Notes under the pieces: model-generated
The model's database searches: none
What the model was told of the DNA's origin: nothing
Seen by the model: the letters and a program-made list of their open reading frames with translations, nothing else
Program-made: the position numbers and the translations under genes
Shown: piece by piece, positions 6,883 to 10,008 of the stretch
Layout of the letters: each line of letters begins with the position of its first letter
Numbering within the stretch: position 1 is the first letter of the stretch
Assembly: GCA_021325695.1 (NCBI GenBank)
Contig: JAJTCR010000181.1
Span: 1-10,008, forward strand
Reading direction: 5' to 3'
DNA from: Steroidobacteraceae bacterium
GTDB taxonomy: Bacteria; Pseudomonadota; Gammaproteobacteria; Steroidobacterales; Steroidobacteraceae
Length of the DNA: 10,008 nucleotides

Positions 6883-8417
6883 GTCGAGCGCGCGCGGCCT
6901 GAGCGATCGCGAGTCGCGCGAGGCCGGCGGGCCTGAAATTGTGAAATCCGGCCGTGGCGCGCCTTGAGCGCGTTGAGGCCCTCGGCCGCGGCGTAGGTCG
7001 CGTCCACGATCTCGCGTCGTGACATCCAGCGCGTTTCGTAGTTGAGGATGCGCTCCCATGTCGGCTGCACCAGCAGCTGGCGATGTTCCTCGAGCGTGCG
7101 TGCAAACAGCCGGTAGCCGAAACGCTCCGGCTCCTCGAAGCCGCGGCTGCCCGGATCGAGGAACGGTCCCATCGGCGAGATGAAGGTCGCGAGTCGCTGA
7201 TCGCAGCGCTGGAACAGGCGCTCGCAGTAGTCGACGGTGCCCAGTACCGATTCACGTGTCTGTCCCGGAAGCCCGATCATGAAGAAGACGTCGATCCGCC
7301 GGCAGCGGCGACGCAGCGCCTCGACGAACACGGCCTCCATCTGCGCGTTGTCGTACGGAGTCTCGCCGTCCTGTGCCTGGCGCAGCGCAGGGTCGTGACT
7401 GTCCGGGCTGATCTCCATGCTCCAGCGGCCGACCTGCCGTGCGATGTCGCGCACGAACGATGCCGGCGGCAGGTCGAGGAACTCGAAGACGATTTCGTTC
7501 GCCAGGCGGGCATGGCGCAGGCGCTCGAGCAGTTCGCCCGCGGCTTCCGGTCCCGCCTGCAGCACGTCGCCGACGAGGTAGATGGGCGCGCGCGAGAACT
7601 GCGCGATGGCCGTCATGTTCGCCACCAGGCTCGCGGGCGAGCGAAACGCCGGACGCGAACGGTGCGTGAGTGAAGTGCAGGTCGTGCGCGAGGCGCCGCA
7701 CGTCACGCAGTCGTGCGAGCAGCCCTTGAGCGTCAACACGGCCGTCATCGGGTTGCGCAGCCAGTGCTGCATCGGCAGCGCGCCCGCGAGGTCACGGTGG
7801 CGCAGGACCATGCGTGCGAACACGTCCGGACGCAGGTCGACGTAGTCGAGGGCGGGCGGCACGAAGCCGTGGGGATTGACGTGGACCGTGTCACCGTCCT
7901 TCCAGGTCAGGTTGGGAATCCCGTCGCACGGCTTCCTTCGGCGCAGCGCCTCGAGCAAGCGGTGCAAGGGGCCCTCGGTGCTGTCGCCGCGCAGCACGAA
8001 GTCGACCTGCGGGTAGCGGATCAGCTCTTCGTGGAAGTAGCTTGCCGAAAGCCCGCCCATGATCACCGGCACGTGCGGATGCCGTTCCTTGCAGAGCCGC
8101 GCGATCTCGAGCGCGCCGTGCGCGTGCGGCAGCCAGTGCAGGTCGATGCCGATCGCCCGCGGTGACACGCTCGCGAGAAACCGCGGCACGTCGAAGCGCG
8201 CGTCGCGCATCATGCGCAACGCCAGGTTGACGATCCGCACGTCGTAGCCCCGGTCGTACAGGTAACCGGCGATCGTGAGGAAACCGAGCGGGTACATCTC
8301 GAACACCGGCGAGGACGGCACCATGTCGCTGACGGGGCCGTAGAGGATCGCGCGACGCCGGAAGTCGTACACGCTGGGCGCGTGGAGCAGCAGCAGGTCG
8401 ATGCCCGCAGCCGACAT
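6774..8417 (-). CDS. B12-binding domain / radical SAM protein
   Basis: A 547-residue cytoplasmic protein. Residues 6-150 form a cobalamin-binding-type Rossmann domain (DLLLLHAPS, a region ending IMGGLSASYF at 119-128, then DFVLRGD). The radical SAM domain follows with KGCSHDCVTCG, whose C233, C237 and C240 make the CxxxCxxC motif that holds a 4Fe-4S cluster for S-adenosylmethionine cleavage. RSRPAFRSP and FMIGLPGQTRES follow further on. It resembles the B12-binding/radical SAM proteins called the Ta0216 family, from memory; their substrate is not known to me. Only the B12-domain fold is seen, and no cobalamin-ligating His of the DxHxxG type is evident. Start choice is uncertain: ATG 8417 lies close before the first strand, while a GTG at 8453 adds 12 residues. 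The last 36 residues are Arg-rich and antisense to the GGDEF-EAL gene end. It is downstream of pbpG on the same strand, about 190 bp away, probably a separate unit. Confidence 0.9.
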   Translation of the reverse strand: MSAAGIDLLLLHAPSVYDFRRRAILYGPVSDMVPSSPVFEMYPLGFLTIAGYLYDRGYDVRIVNLALRMMRDARFDVPRFLASVSPRAIGIDLHWLPHAHGALEIARLCKERHPHVPVIMGGLSASYFHEELIRYPQVDFVLRGDSTEGPLHRLLEALRRRKPCDGIPNLTWKDGDTVHVNPHGFVPPALDYVDLRPDVFARMVLRHRDLAGALPMQHWLRNPMTAVLTLKGCSHDCVTCGASRTTCTSLTHRSRPAFRSPASLVANMTAIAQFSRAPIYLVGDVLQAGPEAAGELLERLRHARLANEIVFEFLDLPPASFVRDIARQVGRWSMEISPDSHDPALRQAQDGETPYDNAQMEAVFVEALRRRCRRIDVFFMIGLPGQTRESVLGTVDYCERLFQRCDQRLATFISPMGPFLDPGSRGFEEPERFGYRLFARTLEEHRQLLVQPTWERILNYETRWMSRREIVDATYAAAEGLNALKARHGRISQFQARRPRATRDRSGRARSTQPAAERTRSSEVLKRPVAVRSNGARSPRIRARRAM

Positions 8418-8534
8418 CACGCGGCGCCTGCCGTCCCGGTCACCCACGGACACACTGTCTTACCGTCGCCGCGCTCGCGCAGATACACGTGGACCCGTGT
8501 GGCGGCCGTCGATGGGAGTGCGTCGGGCATCGTC

Positions 8535-8570
8535 GAAGACACCTGCAGGTCGCTCGGAGACCCCTGCAGG
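8535..8570. repeat. Two imperfect 15-bp repeats with 21-bp phasing around CCTGCAGG
   Basis: GAAGACACCTGCAGG (8535-8549) and GGAGACCCCTGCAGG (8556-8570) match at 13 of 15 positions and each contains the 8-bp palindrome CCTGCAGG. Their 21-bp period is two DNA helical turns. They lie in the gap between the pbpG stop and the radical SAM start, 118-153 bp upstream of the latter. A regulator-binding pair is an inference. Confidence 0.4.
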
Positions 8571-8609
8571 ATGCCACCGCAGCGCGGCGGCCGGGATCCG
8601 GAACCCCGC

Positions 8610-9464
8610 CTACACGGCCTTCGTCTTGTGCTGCGTTTCGAGCCAGGTGCGGATGCGCTTGGCGTCGGCGATCCGCGTGAGCTTGCCGAACGAGTTCAGC
8701 AGCACGATCACGACCTGGCGGCCGTCGATCACGGTCTGCATCACCAGGCAGCGGCCGGCTTCGGAAATGTATCCGGTCTTCTGGACGCCGACCTGCCAGT
8801 CGGGCTTCTCGACCAGCGAATTGGTGTTGCGAAACTGCAGCGCCTGCCGGCCGACGTAGACGGTGTGCTCGACGGCCGTCGAGTACCTGCCGATCGTCGG
8901 GGTCTCGCCGGCCGCCAGCACCAGCTTGGCTAGATCGCACGGGCTCGCCACGTTCAGTTTCGACAGTCCGGTCGGCTCGACGAAATACGCGGTCTTCATG
9001 CCGAGCTCGGCGGCCTTTGCGTTCATCGCCCGCACGCAGGCGGTGAGACCCTTCGGATAGGAACGGCACAGCGCGTGTGCTGCACGGTTCTCGGACGACA
9101 TCAGGGCGAGCCGCAGCAGGTCGTTGCGGGACAAGCGCGCGCCCGGCCACAGGCGTGACCCGGAGCCCGCGGTTCCACGCACGTCGGCCACCGTGATCGT
9201 GAGCATCTCGTCCATGGGCTGGTCCGCCTCGAGCACGACCAGCGCAGTCATCAGCTTGGTGATCGAGGCGATCGGTGCCGGCGTGTTCTCGTGCCGGGAC
9301 GCGAGCACGGCCGAGTTCGAGCCGTCGAAGATGTAATAGGCCTGTGAGCGCACGTCGGGCCGTGCGGGCTGCGAGCCGACGCCGGACGCGGCGGCCTGGG
9401 CCGGCAGGCCCTGCACGACCAGCAACGACAGCAAGACGAATCCGAGTTTTCGATACGAGTTCAT
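8610..9464 (-). CDS. pbpG: D-alanyl-D-alanine endopeptidase, PBP7-like (peptidase S11)
   Basis: A 284-residue periplasmic penicillin-binding serine peptidase that cleaves D-Ala-meso-DAP cross-links in peptidoglycan. A signal peptide covers residues 1-24 or so (NSYRK, then GFVLLSLLVV and PAQA-AASG as the likely cleavage zone). All three S11 catalytic motifs are present: SITK with nucleophile S67 and K70, SEN (124-126), and KTG (229-231). LMSSENRAAHALCRSYP, EPTGLSKLN and QKTGYISEAGRCLVMQ are characteristic of PbpG rather than of the longer DacA-type carboxypeptidases. The protein lacks the extra C-terminal beta domain and membrane-anchoring helix of DacA and is slightly shorter than E. coli PBP7. 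The ATG at 9462-9464 is chosen because it begins the signal peptide and has GGCGGGA upstream; longer in-frame starts add Arg-rich sequence. It is divergent from the gene at 9842. Confidence 0.92.
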   Translation of the reverse strand: MNSYRKLGFVLLSLLVVQGLPAQAAASGVGSQPARPDVRSQAYYIFDGSNSAVLASRHENTPAPIASITKLMTALVVLEADQPMDEMLTITVADVRGTAGSGSRLWPGARLSRNDLLRLALMSSENRAAHALCRSYPKGLTACVRAMNAKAAELGMKTAYFVEPTGLSKLNVASPCDLAKLVLAAGETPTIGRYSTAVEHTVYVGRQALQFRNTNSLVEKPDWQVGVQKTGYISEAGRCLVMQTVIDGRQVVIVLLNSFGKLTRIADAKRIRTWLETQHKTKAV

Positions 9465-9841
9465 TGCGTGTCCCGCCTGGCCGGTGACGCCGCCGTGCAC
9501 GGAGTGCTCCGGACGAGCGCGGTTCGCAGCCTTCTGTCGCTGAAGCGTAGTCCGCAGGGTGAATCCCGGTGCGTGACCGGCGCCGCAGAATCTAGCGACG
9601 AAAGAGGAGCCCGGGGCGCAACCGCCACCGGAACGGCAGCGTTCATGGTCGAGGTGGAATCGGTGTCTTCGAGGCGCAGGCAGCCGCGTGCCGTTCAACC
9701 ATCAGGGAGCGGGGTGTTCGTTGTTGTCGATGGCGCGCGGATCATGCCCGATCGTCGCGATTGAAGCATCCTCGCGTAGGCACTCGCCCGATCGGAGAGT
9801 AAGCTCTCCGAAGAAATCGACTGCGGAGCAGGAGGGATTTC
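9465..9841. other. Divergent intergenic region between pbpG and the Tat-leader gene
   Basis: This stretch of 377 bp contains no convincing gene. Open frames across it are Arg/Ser/Gly-rich and lack ribosome-binding sites. It should hold promoters for pbpG (leftward) and the gene at 9842 (rightward), but no clear -35/-10 pair stands out. Recognisable elements are the inverted repeat at 9792-9811, the ribosome-binding site AGGAGG at 9830-9835, and a 9-bp direct repeat GCCCGATCG at 9746-9754 and 9786-9794, which may be chance. Confidence 0.55.
9792..9811. promoter_or_regulatory. Perfect 8-bp inverted repeat upstream of the Tat-leader gene
   Basis: TCGGAGAG (9792-9799) and CTCTCCGA (9804-9811) are exact reverse complements around TAAG. 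The element ends 30 bases before the start codon and 18 before the ribosome-binding site. No T-run follows on either strand, so a terminator is unlikely; an operator or leader hairpin is more likely. Confidence 0.5.
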
Positions 9842-10008
9842 ATGCTGAATCGACGTGGATTCGTGGGCCTCTCGTTGGCGGCGGCGGCCGGCGCGGCGCT
9901 GCCACTGGGGCGGGCGTTCGCCGAGGCCTTGCAGGTTACCGACGTCCGGGCCGTCACCCGCGAGGGTGCCGCCACCAGCCTCGCGGCGAGTGACCTGTTA
10001 CAACTGAA
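9842..10008 (+). CDS. Secreted protein with Tat-type leader, probable FAD-linked oxidoreductase (5' part only)
   Basis: Only the first 55 codons are in the window. The start is well supported: AGGAGGG begins 12 bases before the ATG at 9842. The N-terminus MLNRRGFVGLSLAAAAGAAL, ending near GRAFA-EA, has the twin arginine, a hydrophobic core and an AxA-type cleavage region, suggesting export of a folded, cofactor-bearing protein. The following residues, LQVTDVRAVTREGAATSLAA and SDLLQL, recall the mature N-terminus of Tat-exported FAD-binding oxidoreductases of the berberine-bridge type as I remember them. The flavin-binding domain itself lies outside the window, so the function is a guess. It diverges from pbpG and has an inverted repeat in its leader. 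Confidence 0.6.
   Translation, partial: MLNRRGFVGLSLAAAAGAALPLGRAFAEALQVTDVRAVTREGAATSLAASDLLQL

Noticed and set aside
4326..6902. An 858-codon plus-strand frame overlapping the GGDEF-EAL gene
   Set aside because: Arg/Ala/Pro-rich shadow of the real gene, with no recognisable domain.
4039..7059. A 1006-codon open frame on the minus strand, antisense to the GGDEF-EAL gene
   Set aside because: It is rich in Arg, His, Glu and Asp with no domain, and mirrors a plus-strand gene with clear motifs. Long antisense frames are expected from strong third-position G/C bias.
8382..8933. Plus-strand frame spanning the pbpG-radical SAM gap
   Set aside because: It overlaps both well-supported minus-strand genes and has no ribosome site or domain.

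Overview
The window is a GC-rich bacterial chromosome segment with strong G/C preference at third codon positions. A PbpG-type D-alanyl-D-alanine endopeptidase and a membrane PAS-GGDEF-EAL protein suggest a high-GC proteobacterium, probably gamma- or betaproteobacterial. This is an inference from gene families; there is no rRNA or other phylogenetic marker. I see no tRNA, rRNA, CRISPR array, insertion sequence or phage gene.

Left part (1-3812). A sulfotransferase-family gene (about 8-1316, +) is broken by a perfect 19-bp tandem duplication at 591-628. A small coiled-coil protein (1333-1623, -) follows in convergent orientation. Next come a basic DUF6496-type protein (1814-2080, -) and, divergent from it, a flavodoxin-fold NADPH-dependent FMN reductase family gene (2261-3305, +). 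That gene needs a one-base frame correction near 2441. A single-pass membrane protein of unknown function (3321-3812, -) closes this part.

Middle (4093-6882, +). One large intact gene encodes an inner-membrane sensor of about 929 residues: roughly ten membrane segments, a PAS domain, GGDEF with an intact inhibitory site, and an intact EAL domain. Its start codon overlaps the stop of a seven-codon open frame that has the only good ribosome-binding site nearby, with a hairpin just upstream.

Right part (6774-10008). A B12-binding radical SAM protein (-) runs convergently into the GGDEF-EAL gene and overlaps its 3' end by 109 bp. Upstream of it on the same strand is a pbpG-like gene with signal peptide and all three catalytic motifs. 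Divergent from pbpG, a new gene with a twin-arginine-type leader starts at 9842 and runs off the window; its first residues resemble secreted FAD-dependent oxidoreductases.

The genes do not form an evident single pathway or defence system. They look like independent transcription units, mostly convergent or divergent, with 15-16 bp between convergent stops on the left. The points most worth checking are the two frame disruptions within 2 kb, the coupled mini-ORF before the c-di-GMP gene, the antisense gene-end overlap, and a 21-bp-phased palindromic repeat upstream of the radical SAM gene.
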